From positions 1 through 50,818 of the forward strand of contig CAMDEF010000027.1 in the NCBI GenBank assembly GCA_945895265.1: DNA of 50,818 bases, in the 5' to 3' direction. Shown one piece after another: positions 10,009 to 18,333 of this stretch (position 1 is its first letter; each line of letters starts with the position of its first letter). The notes under the pieces are model-generated. The model was not told where the DNA came from. It ran no database searches and worked only from the letters and a program-made list of their open reading frames with translations. Source of the DNA: Bordetella parapertussis. Its GTDB lineage: Bacteria; Pseudomonadota; Gammaproteobacteria; Burkholderiales; Burkholderiaceae_B. The position numbers were made by a program, and so were the translations under genes.

Positions 10009-10422
10009 ATGCATCGCCTCAGTGAATTTATCGTTGGACTCCTGTTTGGTTTGGGCCTTATGCTGTCGGGCATGACCGACCCAGGCAAAGTATTAGGCTT
10101 TTTGGATCTGTTTGGCCAATGGGATCCCTCGCTCGCGTTTGTGATGGGGGGGGCAATTTTGGTCGGCTTTTTTGCGTTCGCAGTTGCTAAAAAACGTACG
10201 AGTAGTTTTTTAGGTGGCGCTCTAAGCCTGCCCAAGTCAAACGTGATCGATAAGCGACTTGTGATCGGTAGCCTGCTGTTTGGTGCGGGCTGGGGCTTAG
10301 CCGGTTTTTGCCCCGGCCCTGCCTTGGTATCGATGGCTTCGGGTCAAGCGCAGGCGCTGATCTTCGTGGCTGCAATGGTGGTCGGAATGATCGGCTTTGA
10401 GCTGATCGAGCGAAAGCCTTAA
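10009..10422 (+). CDS. YeeE/YedE-family membrane protein, second half
   Basis: This 137-aa membrane protein is the PmpB-like partner of the preceding gene. It starts MHRLSEFIVGLLFGLGLMLS, contains the typical SGMTDPGKVLGFLD motif, and has GWGLAGFCPGPALVSMASG with the conserved cysteine near residue 102. Together the two proteins make the equivalent of one full-length YeeE. The ATG at 10009 follows AAGGG by 9 bases, and an in-frame ATG 15 codons earlier lies inside the previous gene. It is probably the last gene of the bigR operon, since the next gene is about 160 bases away. Confidence 0.85.
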   Translation: MHRLSEFIVGLLFGLGLMLSGMTDPGKVLGFLDLFGQWDPSLAFVMGGAILVGFFAFAVAKKRTSSFLGGALSLPKSNVIDKRLVIGSLLFGAGWGLAGFCPGPALVSMASGQAQALIFVAAMVVGMIGFELIERKP

Positions 10423-10582
10423 CGCAAACTGCACTGCGCTGCGCTGCAGCATTGAAAGTTTCAGACTCGCCACACCTCTGAACAAAAAACGGCTAAGAGC
10501 GTGTTTTAATTGTCAGCTTATGAGTGCCGCTAACAGTGCTCTAACATTTCGCCATCACGGGCGAAGTTTCACACAAGAAAAG

Positions 10583-11770
10583 ATGAACACACCACATAAG
10601 CTGTTTAATAAGAATTTGGTTCTTCTGATTGTTTGCCAAGGCATCTTTCTCACCAACAACATCACCTTCATTGCGATCAACGGCTTAGTCGGCTTAAGCC
10701 TGACCAATATCGCCTGGATCGCAACCCTACCGATCATGGGCTATGTAGTCGGCGGTGCACTTGCAACATCAATCGTTGCAAAATATCAAAAGAAACTTGG
10801 TCGAAAAAAATCTTTTCAGACTGGCTTGATTGTTGCCATACTGTCCTCTCTCGTCTGTGCCTATGCGGCCTACTCTAAAAACTTCTGGATCCTGGTGGCG
10901 GGTACCGTCTTCGCGGGTTATTACAGTGCCAACGGACAACTCTACCGCTTTGCCGCTGCTGAACTCACGCACAGCAGCCTGCGTGAAAAAGCTGTGTCCT
11001 GGGTATTGGCTGGCGGTATTCTGGGTGCAATCATCGGCCCCAATCTTGCCAACTGGACACGCAACAGTTTTGACACACCCTTTTTAGGCGCCTATCTCAC
11101 ACTCACCGTGGCAGGTTTCTTGGGGTTAGCCGTGATGCACTTCATTCAGTTCCCGGATGAAACTGAAGTCAAAAAAGAATTGCCACCCGGGCGCCCTCTT
11201 TCTGAGATTTTGCGTCAACCGGTTTTTGTCGTTGCGGTGATTGGCTCAGCGCTTGGTTATGGCGTCATGAATATGTTGATGGCCGCCACCCCCTTGGCCA
11301 TGCAAATGTGCGGCCTGCCTTTCTCTGACACGGCTTTGGTGCTTGAGTGGCACGTGATCGGCATGTTTGCACCTGGCTTTTTTACCGGGTCACTGATCAA
11401 AAAATATGGCACAACCAATATGATGGGTTTGGGCGTCGTACTCAACGTCGTCTGTATTGGCATCGCGCTCATGGGCGTCGATGTTTATCACTTTTTGTTG
11501 GCGTCCTTCATTCTGGGCGTTGGTTGGAACTTTCTGTTCACCTCTGCCACCACCTTGGCACTAACAGCCTACCGTCCTGAAGAAAAAGATAAAGCACAAG
11601 GGGCGATCAATTTCTTTGTGTTCACAACCATGGCGATCACCTCGTTTGGCTCTGGCGCGTTAGTCACCACAAATGGTTGGTCGTTCTTAAATGCAGGGTC
11701 GTTAGTGCCCGTTGTGATTACAGGTGCTGCACTGTTTTGGCTGACACGCACCAAAAAGAAAGCTGCGTGA
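10583..11770 (+). CDS. MFS transporter, substrate unknown
   Basis: This is a 12-helix major facilitator (395 aa from the start used here). The loop between helices 2 and 3 carries a degenerate motif A (YQKKLGRKKSFQTG). Helix 4-5 features such as GQLYRFAAAE, and GILGAIIGPNLANW, are typical of MFS exporters or uptake proteins of unknown substrate. A longer version starting at 10520 would add 21 polar residues before the first helix. I prefer 10583 because MNTPHKLFNKNLVLL looks like a normal cytoplasmic N-terminus and is preceded by a purine-rich stretch. The gene stands alone between the sulfur operon and a strong terminator, so context gives no substrate clue. Confidence 0.82.
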   Translation: MNTPHKLFNKNLVLLIVCQGIFLTNNITFIAINGLVGLSLTNIAWIATLPIMGYVVGGALATSIVAKYQKKLGRKKSFQTGLIVAILSSLVCAYAAYSKNFWILVAGTVFAGYYSANGQLYRFAAAELTHSSLREKAVSWVLAGGILGAIIGPNLANWTRNSFDTPFLGAYLTLTVAGFLGLAVMHFIQFPDETEVKKELPPGRPLSEILRQPVFVVAVIGSALGYGVMNMLMAATPLAMQMCGLPFSDTALVLEWHVIGMFAPGFFTGSLIKKYGTTNMMGLGVVLNVVCIGIALMGVDVYHFLLASFILGVGWNFLFTSATTLALTAYRPEEKDKAQGAINFFVFTTMAITSFGSGALVTTNGWSFLNAGSLVPVVITGAALFWLTRTKKKAA

Positions 11771-11820
11771 ACTAACCAAGACCCGTCAACGAGTCTGAAC
11801 ACTCGATAGACTCAAAACAA

Positions 11821-11856
11821 ACGCCAAGATTCTTTGACCGAATCTTGGCGTTTTTT
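11821..11856 (+). terminator. Rho-independent terminator after the MFS gene
   Basis: ACGCCAAGATTC and GAATCTTGGCGT form a perfect 12-bp stem with a 7-base loop, directly followed by six T residues. A-residues before the stem can extend the pairing. It lies 50 bases after the MFS stop codon. Confidence 0.92.
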
Positions 11857-11928
11857 ACGGCACTGATTTTTTCTCACCCACTTGCCAAAGTCAGCGCAAG
11901 TATTATTCGAGCGACTCCTGGAATCTTG

Positions 11929-11967
11929 AATGGCAAAAGTTACCTAACAAGCTTTGCCATTTTTTTA
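11929..11967 (+). terminator. Second terminator-like hairpin on the + strand
   Basis: AATGGCAAA and TTTGCCATT make a 9-bp stem with a 15-base loop, followed by a run of T. The neighbouring gene on the right is on the other strand, and a strong terminator already lies about 70 bases upstream. This one may therefore end a short independent transcript or act as a back-up. Confidence 0.6.
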
Positions 11968-11987
11968 CAAGAAAAGCAATTGTGTCA

Positions 11988-12296
11988 TCAGGTTGGCGAC
12001 AACAGATGAATCACGCGGCTGGCAATAAACTCTTTGGTCTTGGCAGCGTAGGCCGCCATGTGGGGTGCAGTTGAGTGAGCCTTCAAGGCATCCATGCTTT
12101 CCCATTTTTCAATCACGACAAACGTATCCGGGCCCCAAGGGGTTTGGATCGCAGGTGCATTGTCGGCATCAATCGCGGCACCGTACTCGATACAACCCTC
12201 CTCTGCTTTAACCGCCGGTACATTTGCACGAAAGTGCGTCAAAATCGTATCGCGCAAGCCAGGCTTGGCGGTAATCACTGCTAAAACATGAATCAT
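11988..12296 (-). CDS. Antibiotic biosynthesis monooxygenase (ABM/YgiN-like) domain protein
   Basis: This small ferredoxin-like-fold protein (102 aa) is of the ABM family, whose members act as cofactor-free quinol monooxygenases or haem-degrading enzymes. The sequence shows the family pattern: MIHVLAVITAKPGLRD at the start, EEGCIEYGAA, FVVIEKWESMDALKAHSTAPH with the conserved W and H, and a C-terminal FIASRVIHLL strand. AAGGAG lies 8 bases before the ATG. It follows the FkbM-type gene by 18 bases on the same strand, suggesting co-transcription although no functional link is obvious. The physiological substrate is unknown. Confidence 0.85.
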   Translation of the reverse strand: MIHVLAVITAKPGLRDTILTHFRANVPAVKAEEGCIEYGAAIDADNAPAIQTPWGPDTFVVIEKWESMDALKAHSTAPHMAAYAAKTKEFIASRVIHLLSPT

Positions 12297-12314
12297 GGTG
12301 TGGCTCCTTTGTGG

Positions 12315-13244
12315 TTATTTAGAACTTTCATCAACAATCTGCCCGCCATCATACCCGCAGGCAATCCGACCCAGCGCGATCCGCATCTCGGGCGAACTGA
12401 CTTGATCAAAGGTCGATGCACTGCCAGCGCGCTTACCCCGCGCAAGAATATCGAGCAACACCTCTTGATCCAAGTGAGGTAACGCCGCCCAAAACCCACG
12501 ACCCAGTTGTTGCGCCAACGCATAATCAGGATGATTCACCTGCTCGGGCGCGCGGCCGATTTCGTACATGTGAGTCATAGCGTCCCACGGTGCACGCTCA
12601 GCCGGCAGACGGTCAAAAATCTCTGGGCATTCTTGCGCAACGTAAAACCGATTCAAGGTATCAAACAAACGAAAGCGATAGCCATTGGCCAAGAGCAGCG
12701 GTTCATAAGCATCCCATGCAGGTTCGCCCTTGCCAGGGGTCACGGCCTCAGCCACGATCACTTTGGGGCGATAACGATTAAAGTCGTTACCTGCCAACAC
12801 GTCGCTCTCGGCGCCTTCAACGTCAATTTTTAAAAAATCAATGTTCTGGATTTGGTGTTGTTCACAGAGCTTAGCCATAGTGACCATGGGCAACGATAAG
12901 CGTTGATAGTCGGCACCAAACTCTTTAGCGACGTCCGCATGCAATTTAATCGTTGTTGAAAAACCATGCAAGCGATTGACATGAAAAAAATCGACCTCTC
13001 CCACCGAACGTCCCACCAAGCCTTGATACACCGTATCGCGTGGTCGAATCTTTTTGTACAAAGCCGCCAACTCAGGGATTGGCTCAGCAACAATGCCGTT
13101 CCAGCCGCGCTCGTAAAACCAGAGTGAAACATTATCCGCGACGGGGTGACCCGCACCGATATCAATGTAAAAACCACGCTCTTGGCCAGCAAACGCCAGC
13201 GCAAGATGGTAATCCTCAAGGTTTTGTGTGTATGACAATGGCAT
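12315..13244 (-). CDS. FkbM-family methyltransferase
   Basis: This 309-aa protein has the FkbM SAM-dependent methyltransferase pattern. FYIDIGAGHP (motif I) is near residue 25. A VAEPIPELAALYKKIRP block follows, and FLKIDVEGAESDVLAGND lies near 145. FkbM enzymes O-methylate sugars or polyketides, and in environmental bacteria often modify surface glycans. The start ATG has only a weak AGG upstream. No glycosyltransferase or other polysaccharide gene is nearby; its partner in the likely operon is the ABM protein. The acceptor is therefore unknown. The C-terminal 110 residues after the methyltransferase core do not resemble a domain I can name. Confidence 0.82.
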   Translation of the reverse strand: MPLSYTQNLEDYHLALAFAGQERGFYIDIGAGHPVADNVSLWFYERGWNGIVAEPIPELAALYKKIRPRDTVYQGLVGRSVGEVDFFHVNRLHGFSTTIKLHADVAKEFGADYQRLSLPMVTMAKLCEQHQIQNIDFLKIDVEGAESDVLAGNDFNRYRPKVIVAEAVTPGKGEPAWDAYEPLLLANGYRFRLFDTLNRFYVAQECPEIFDRLPAERAPWDAMTHMYEIGRAPEQVNHPDYALAQQLGRGFWAALPHLDQEVLLDILARGKRAGSASTFDQVSSPEMRIALGRIACGYDGGQIVDESSK

Positions 13245-13350
13245 ATGCTAAGCCTATATGGATTTGAAATCGCGAAACAATCGCGTTAGGTTGACAAACA
13301 TCACCGGATGCGTGGAATACCTGTAACAAAGGCAACACGAGTACGATACC

Positions 13351-13460
13351 TTACGGCATAAAATGCCCACCATTCACATCAGCAAGCGATTGACAATCGC
13401 ACGACCGATTCCGCGCGCCGCCCCCGTCACCAAGGCAATTTGGGTTGGATTTTTTTTTAT
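13351..13460 (-). pseudogene. Short-chain dehydrogenase relic with internal deletion
   Basis: Read on the - strand, one frame gives QIALVTGAARGIGRAIVNRL, a classical SDR N-terminus with the TGxxxGxG cofactor motif. A few bases further, in another frame, comes DVNGGHFMP followed by TAA, the classical SDR C-terminus. The roughly 220 residues normally between them are absent and there is no start codon. The junction lies at a perfect GCGATTG-A-CAATCGC palindrome (13386-13400). A pair of A-runs precedes the frame. The surrounding gap, 13245-13598, holds no other recognisable gene. Confidence 0.7.
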
Positions 13461-13598
13461 TTTTTTTAGAAAATAGCGTCAGGGATTAATTTACTCAAAA
13501 TGATCGGTCTGGCAGGTGCCGCTGACCCTGAAATGGTACTGTACGTCAATTCAGCAACAGCAGTCCTAGACTAGACACAAAATGATAGCGGAGTCCAC

Positions 13599-15335
13599 AT
13601 GACAGTTAAAAAATTATTCAAAAAGGAAGTCTCTGCTGCACATGGCATTGTGCAAGTCTTAGAAGATGCGGGCATCGATCTCGTCTTTGGGATCGCGGGC
13701 GGGCATTCTGGGCACATCTGGGCTGCCTTAGGCGATTTTCAGAAAACCATTCGAACGGTGCTGGTCAGAGAAGAGTCTCTTGGTAGCGCCATGGCCGAGA
13801 TCTACGGGCGTTTAACCCGTAAACCGGGTGTCTTGGTAGGCCAAGGCCCTTGGGTATTAGGTAATGGCCTGCTAGGCACCATTGAAGCTCACCTCTCAAG
13901 CTCACCCATGCTGCTACTCACTGACTTTAGCGATTCACCCGAGCTGTCGTTGCACGGCCCCTATCAGACCGGCACGGGTGATTACGGCGGTTGGGATGCA
14001 CGGCAGAGCTTTGGTGGCGTGACCAAACAAGTGCTCGAGGCGCATCACCCCGCCGCGGCCGTACACGCCACCCAACTCGCGATTAAACACGCGACCGCGG
14101 GTCAACCAGGCCCCGTGGCAGTGTTGTTTAGCGTAACCTCGTTTAACGGTCTCGTCCCGCAAGAGAGCAAACCAAACCTCTATGCAACGCGGCCTTACCT
14201 CATCGAGCGCTCAACCGCCGTCGATGAGAACCGAATCGCAGCCGCCACAACAGCACTTGCTCAGGCGAAACGCCCAGTCATCATCGCTGGCAACGGCGTG
14301 CGTATCGCACAGGCCTACGAGCAACTACAGGCCTTCGCGCAGGCGTTGAATATTCCGGTCGTGACTTCACCCTCGGGCAAAGGGGTCTTTGCCGAAACGC
14401 ATCCGCTCGCTCTTGGCGTGTATGGAACCTATGGCACCCCTGCCGCGAACGCGTGCGTATCGGCTGCTGATCTCCTCATCGTGGTTGGCTCAAAACTCAC
14501 AGCGGGTGATACGATCAATGAGCACACCTCTTTGCTGAATCCAGTTAAGCAGACCTTCATTCAAATTGATATCGAATCACGTAATGCGTCGTGGACATTC
14601 CCTGTCGAGCATGTCGTGCTCGGAGATGCAGGCGTCGTGCTGAGCAGGCTCCAAGCTGTTGTCAAAAAGAACAAAACCACCATCGATGGAAAAGGTACGG
14701 CGCGGGTGGCGGCGTTACGCAAGAAACTGGGCTACTTCAATGACAAGGCCTATCAAGACTCATCGCTACCGATGGTGCCTCAACGGGTGATTGCCGAAAT
14801 GATGCGCGCCTTACCCGAGGATGCGATCGTCACTTGTGATGCCGGCGAAAATCGTATCTTTATGATGCATTGCTATCAAACCAAACGCGCGGGCGGATTT
14901 TTGCAAGCAGCGGGTGGCGGCCCCATGGGCTACGCGATCCCTTCGGCCTTGGCTGTTAAGTTAATTCATCCAAAGGTACCAGTCATCGCCGTGTGCGGTG
15001 ATGGCGGTTTTTCGATGACCATGAACGGCTTGATGACCGCAATTGAACACGACATCCCCATTATTACGGTGATCTTTAACAACCGCATGCTCGGCTGGTC
15101 AACGCATATCCGCGGGCCGTTCGGTGCTCAATTTCATGACTTTAATCACGCTGCGATTGCGCAAAGCATGGGTTGTCATGGTGTCAAGGTCTCGACACCA
15201 GACGAATTCGCCAGCGCCTTAAAAGAATGTCTGACGCTCAAGATACCTTCAGTGATTGATGTTGTCATTTCAGGCGAACTCTCGTACAAAGATTTTATGT
15301 CGCCCCTGCTGAAACAAAAACCTAACGCCAAATAA
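13599..15335 (+). CDS. Thiamine-diphosphate-dependent enzyme of the acetolactate synthase family
   Basis: This is a full-length ThDP enzyme (578 aa) with the three-domain acetolactate synthase/benzoylformate decarboxylase layout. The N-terminal pyrimidine domain carries the catalytic glutamate in VREESLG (about residue 58). The central Rossmann-like domain contains KRPVIIAGNGVRIA, and the C-terminal ThDP motif runs from GDGGFSMTMNG near 466 to FNNRMLGW. GGAG precedes the ATG. It is followed after only 4 bases by an aspartoacylase-like gene, so the two are surely co-expressed. The substrate cannot be assigned. The QGPWVLGNGLLG segment differs from the usual SGPGATN of acetolactate synthases, so this is probably not a housekeeping IlvB, and no small regulatory subunit gene is present. 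Confidence 0.83.
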   Translation: MTVKKLFKKEVSAAHGIVQVLEDAGIDLVFGIAGGHSGHIWAALGDFQKTIRTVLVREESLGSAMAEIYGRLTRKPGVLVGQGPWVLGNGLLGTIEAHLSSSPMLLLTDFSDSPELSLHGPYQTGTGDYGGWDARQSFGGVTKQVLEAHHPAAAVHATQLAIKHATAGQPGPVAVLFSVTSFNGLVPQESKPNLYATRPYLIERSTAVDENRIAAATTALAQAKRPVIIAGNGVRIAQAYEQLQAFAQALNIPVVTSPSGKGVFAETHPLALGVYGTYGTPAANACVSAADLLIVVGSKLTAGDTINEHTSLLNPVKQTFIQIDIESRNASWTFPVEHVVLGDAGVVLSRLQAVVKKNKTTIDGKGTARVAALRKKLGYFNDKAYQDSSLPMVPQRVIAEMMRALPEDAIVTCDAGENRIFMMHCYQTKRAGGFLQAAGGGPMGYAIPSALAVKLIHPKVPVIAVCGDGGFSMTMNGLMTAIEHDIPIITVIFNNRMLGWSTHIRGPFGAQFHDFNHAAIAQSMGCHGVKVSTPDEFASALKECLTLKIPSVIDVVISGELSYKDFMSPLLKQKPNAK

Positions 15336-15339
15336 CACC

Positions 15340-16362
15340 ATGTCTCTACCTTCTAAAGCCCTCACCTCTTTGCCTGAACAAATCCCTTTGCAGGATGAAC
15401 TCCCTTTTCATACTGTCAGGTTTAGATCCCCGTTGCCAGGCCCGCGCTTAATCGTGACAGCAGCAGTGCACGGCAACGAAACCTGCGGCACGTTTGCGCT
15501 GAAGCGTCTGGCGCAACAAATTGAAACGGGTGAAATTAAACTGCTGCGTGGTTTTTTAACCTTAGTGCCCGTCACAAATCCCAAGGCCTATCGCTTACAA
15601 CGCCGTGCGGGTGATCGCAATTTGAACCGACGCTTGGCGCCTGTTGAAACACCTAAAGAATACGAAGATCATCTGGCCAACTGGCTATGCCCCTTATTAG
15701 CCGAACACGATGGTCTATTAGATTTACATTCATTTCAAAGCGGCGGCCGTGCCTTTGCTTTGTTTGGCCCGGCTAACAATACCGGGCTACTTGAGCCGTT
15801 TTCACAAGCCAGCACCGAAGAGGCACTGGTTCAACGTTTAGGTTGCAATCGCTTTGTGTACGGTTGGCTCGATACCTATGCCAAAGGAATCAAGCGGCGC
15901 GCACTCGAAGTACAAGCGGGACGTTTCACTGCCGGGTCAGTTGATATCGATACAGCCTACGGCGTGGGGACGACCGAATATATGCGCTCACAAGGTGGCT
16001 GGGCGATTACTCTTGAGTGCGGACAGCACGACGACATTGGTGGCCGTGACGTGGCGTATCAGGCCGTGCTGAACACCTTAATCCAGGTTGGCTTAATCCA
16101 AGGTGCCGCACCCAAACCGGCAACCGATTTTGAAGTCTTGGGGCTCTACGATGTGTTTGATCGCTTTCATGCAGACGATCAGTTTTCACGGGCCTGGAAA
16201 AGCTTTGATCCAATCACCAAGAACAGCCTCATTGGCACACGAGCCGACGGCACAGAGCTGCGCGCCGAACAAGACTGCTTTATTGTGTTTCCAAATAGCA
16301 AATCACAACCCGGGCAAGAGTGGTTTTATCTGGCACATGCGGGCGGGCGCCTCGGGCGCTAA
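15340..16362 (+). CDS. Succinylglutamate desuccinylase/aspartoacylase-family zinc deacylase
   Basis: This 340-aa M14-like zinc enzyme belongs to the AstE/AspA family, which removes acyl groups from N-acyl amino acids or related amides. Zinc ligands are H44 and E47 in AVHGNETCG and H130 in LLDLHSF, and a general-base glutamate is likely in TLECGQH. RAGDRNLNRR holds substrate-binding arginines. It starts 4 bases after the ThDP enzyme gene. That pairing suggests sequential steps on one compound, for example release of an acyl group followed by carboligation or decarboxylation. A paralogue lies at 37940-38920 beside a dipeptide-type ABC importer. Function beyond the family is inference. Confidence 0.82.
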   Translation: MSLPSKALTSLPEQIPLQDELPFHTVRFRSPLPGPRLIVTAAVHGNETCGTFALKRLAQQIETGEIKLLRGFLTLVPVTNPKAYRLQRRAGDRNLNRRLAPVETPKEYEDHLANWLCPLLAEHDGLLDLHSFQSGGRAFALFGPANNTGLLEPFSQASTEEALVQRLGCNRFVYGWLDTYAKGIKRRALEVQAGRFTAGSVDIDTAYGVGTTEYMRSQGGWAITLECGQHDDIGGRDVAYQAVLNTLIQVGLIQGAAPKPATDFEVLGLYDVFDRFHADDQFSRAWKSFDPITKNSLIGTRADGTELRAEQDCFIVFPNSKSQPGQEWFYLAHAGGRLGR

Positions 16363-16474
16363 AACTGCCACTCACAAGAGAGTAGGCTCGAAAAGGGTAT
16401 TGACGGCTTTCTAGGGCCACAGGTGTATCCTGAGGAGGAGCCCTAACTTCAAGCAGCGCACCCGCAGAATCGTA

Positions 16475-17404
16475 ATGTCCAACATGATCACAATTTCAAA
16501 CGTTTCAAAAACCTACTCGACAGGCTTTAGTGCGTTAAAAAATATTAATCTTGAAGTCAAGCAAGGCGAGATCTTTGCCTTGCTGGGTCCAAACGGCGCC
16601 GGCAAAACAACGTTGATCAGCATGATCTGCGGCATTGTGACGCCCAGTACGGGTACGATAACCATCGATGGCTTTGATCATCTTAAAGATTACCGGCAAG
16701 CCCGAGCGCGCGTTGGCCTTGTGCCCCAAGAAATTTCAACGGATATGTTTGAAACCGTTTGGAACACCGTCAGCTTTAGCCGTGGTCTGTTCGGCAAAGC
16801 CGCCAACCCTGCTTGGATCGAAAAAATTCTCAAAGACTTATCGCTTTGGGATAAAAAAGATAGCAAAATTATTCAATTGTCGGGCGGAATGAAGCGTCGG
16901 GTCATGATTGCAAAAGCGCTTTCGCATGAGCCTCAAGTGTTATTTCTTGATGAACCCACGGCGGGCGTTGACGTGAGTTTAAGGCGCGACATGTGGCAGT
17001 TGGTAAAGGCCTTGCAACAAACGGGCGTCACGATCATTTTGACCACCCACTACATCGAAGAGGCCGAAGAAATGGCCGATCGTATTGGCATCATCACTAA
17101 AGGCGAAATTCTTTTAGTTGAAGAAACTAGCCAGTTAATGAAAAAACTAGGTAAAAAAGAATTGGTGTTGCAGTTGACGGCTCCACTGAACACAATCCCC
17201 GCCGCACTCAGCCACTTCAGCTTATTAATCGCAAGCGATGGGCATGAGCTGATTTACACCTACGACGTCACCAGTGACGAATTTGGGATCACAGAGTTAC
17301 TGTCGCGGCTTAATCAAGCAGATATCCATTTCAAAGACTTACATACAAACGAAAGCTCGCTTGAAGATATTTTCGTGAGTCTCACCACCCATCAAGCTGA
17401 CTAA
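16475..17404 (+). CDS. yadG: ABC-2-type transporter ATP-binding protein, YadG-like
   Basis: This is the ATPase subunit (309 aa) of an ABC-2-type exporter. Walker [12 protein letters not shown] is near residue 36. [18 protein letters not shown] block follows, then signature [15 protein letters not shown], Walker [13 protein letters not shown] and the switch [11 protein letters not shown]. Length and several blocks match Escherichia coli YadG closely as I recall it. The ATG at 16475 is used; another in-frame ATG is three codons later. No strong Shine-Dalgarno is present. The permease follows after about 70 bases. The substrate is unknown, as it is for YadGH. Confidence 0.9.
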   Translation: MSNMITISNVSKTYSTGFSALKNINLEVKQGEIFALLGPNGAGKTTLISMICGIVTPSTGTITIDGFDHLKDYRQARARVGLVPQEISTDMFETVWNTVSFSRGLFGKAANPAWIEKILKDLSLWDKKDSKIIQLSGGMKRRVMIAKALSHEPQVLFLDEPTAGVDVSLRRDMWQLVKALQQTGVTIILTTHYIEEAEEMADRIGIITKGEILLVEETSQLMKKLGKKELVLQLTAPLNTIPAALSHFSLLIASDGHELIYTYDVTSDEFGITELLSRLNQADIHFKDLHTNESSLEDIFVSLTTHQAD

Positions 17405-17477
17405 TGATGCAAAATAATTGTCTTTGCGCTTTGCTCTCTATGCAACTTTTTACAAATTATCAACATGGCGAACTAGC

Positions 17478-18245
17478 ATGCATTTGAATATCCACGCCAT
17501 CAAAGCCATCTTCAATTTTGAGTTGTCTCGAACGCGACGCACCTTGATGCAAAGCGTCATTGCGCCTGTCATCTCGACGTGTCTGTACTTTATCGTTTTT
17601 GGCGCAGCCATCGGCTCGCGCATGACTGATATAGACGGAGTGAGCTACGGCGCGTTCATCGTGCCTGGGTTAATCATGTTGTCGCTATTGACGCAAAGTA
17701 TTTCGAATGCGTCGTTCGGCATTTATTTTCCAAAGTTTACGGGCACAATCTACGAATTGCTGTCGGCACCGATCTCACACTTTGAAATCGTTTTGAGCTA
17801 CGTCGGTGCAGCCAGTGTCAAGTCAATTTTTCTTGGTTTGATTATTTTGGCCACCGCTACACTGTTCGTTCCCTTGCAAATCGCACATCCGTTTTGGATG
17901 CTGTTTTTTTTGCTTGGCACCTCGATTACGTTTAGCCTGCTGGGGTTCATTATTGGCATCTGGGCCGATAGCTTTGAAAAGCTGCAAGTGGTGCCCCTCT
18001 TGATCATTACACCCTTAACTTTTTTGGGAGGTAGTTTTTACTCGCTTGAATTACTGCCACCCTTTTGGCAAAACGTCGCACTGCTTAATCCCGTCGTTTA
18101 CCTGATTAGCGGCTTTCGCTGGAGTTTTTATGATGTCGGCGACGTGAGCATAGAGTTGAGCGTAGCCATGATGCTGTTTTTTTTAGCCCTATGCGTGGCA
18201 GTCATTGCCTGGATATTTAAGACAGGCTATAAGCTGAAGAATTAG
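17478..18245 (+). CDS. yadH: ABC-2-type transporter permease, YadH-like
   Basis: This is the membrane subunit (255 aa, six predicted helices) of the exporter formed with the preceding ATPase. Motifs shared with YadH include [47 protein letters not shown] and [13 protein letters not shown]. The start at 17478 gives the length expected for YadH (256 aa). An in-frame upstream start would add a segment lacking similarity and overlap the ATPase leader. A downstream hairpin with an AGTCAT arm (18293-18313) lies between this gene and the convergent amidohydrolase. Confidence 0.9.
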   Translation: MHLNIHAIKAIFNFELSRTRRTLMQSVIAPVISTCLYFIVFGAAIGSRMTDIDGVSYGAFIVPGLIMLSLLTQSISNASFGIYFPKFTGTIYELLSAPISHFEIVLSYVGAASVKSIFLGLIILATATLFVPLQIAHPFWMLFFLLGTSITFSLLGFIIGIWADSFEKLQVVPLLIITPLTFLGGSFYSLELLPPFWQNVALLNPVVYLISGFRWSFYDVGDVSIELSVAMMLFFLALCVAVIAWIFKTGYKLKN

Positions 18246-18292
18246 TGCGTCGTGAGCGTCGCTGCAACATGAGCCAAACAGATCGCGCGCGA

Positions 18293-18313
18293 GCGAATGA
18301 CTTTAGTCATCGC
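18293..18313. terminator. Hairpin between convergent genes
   Basis: GCG-A-ATGACT, TT, AGTCAT-CGC forms a 9-bp stem with one bulged base and a two-base tip. There is no T-run in either direction. A bidirectional terminator role is possible from position only. Confidence 0.3.
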
Positions 18314-18333
18314 CCTCTATCTCTGTAGTGAGT

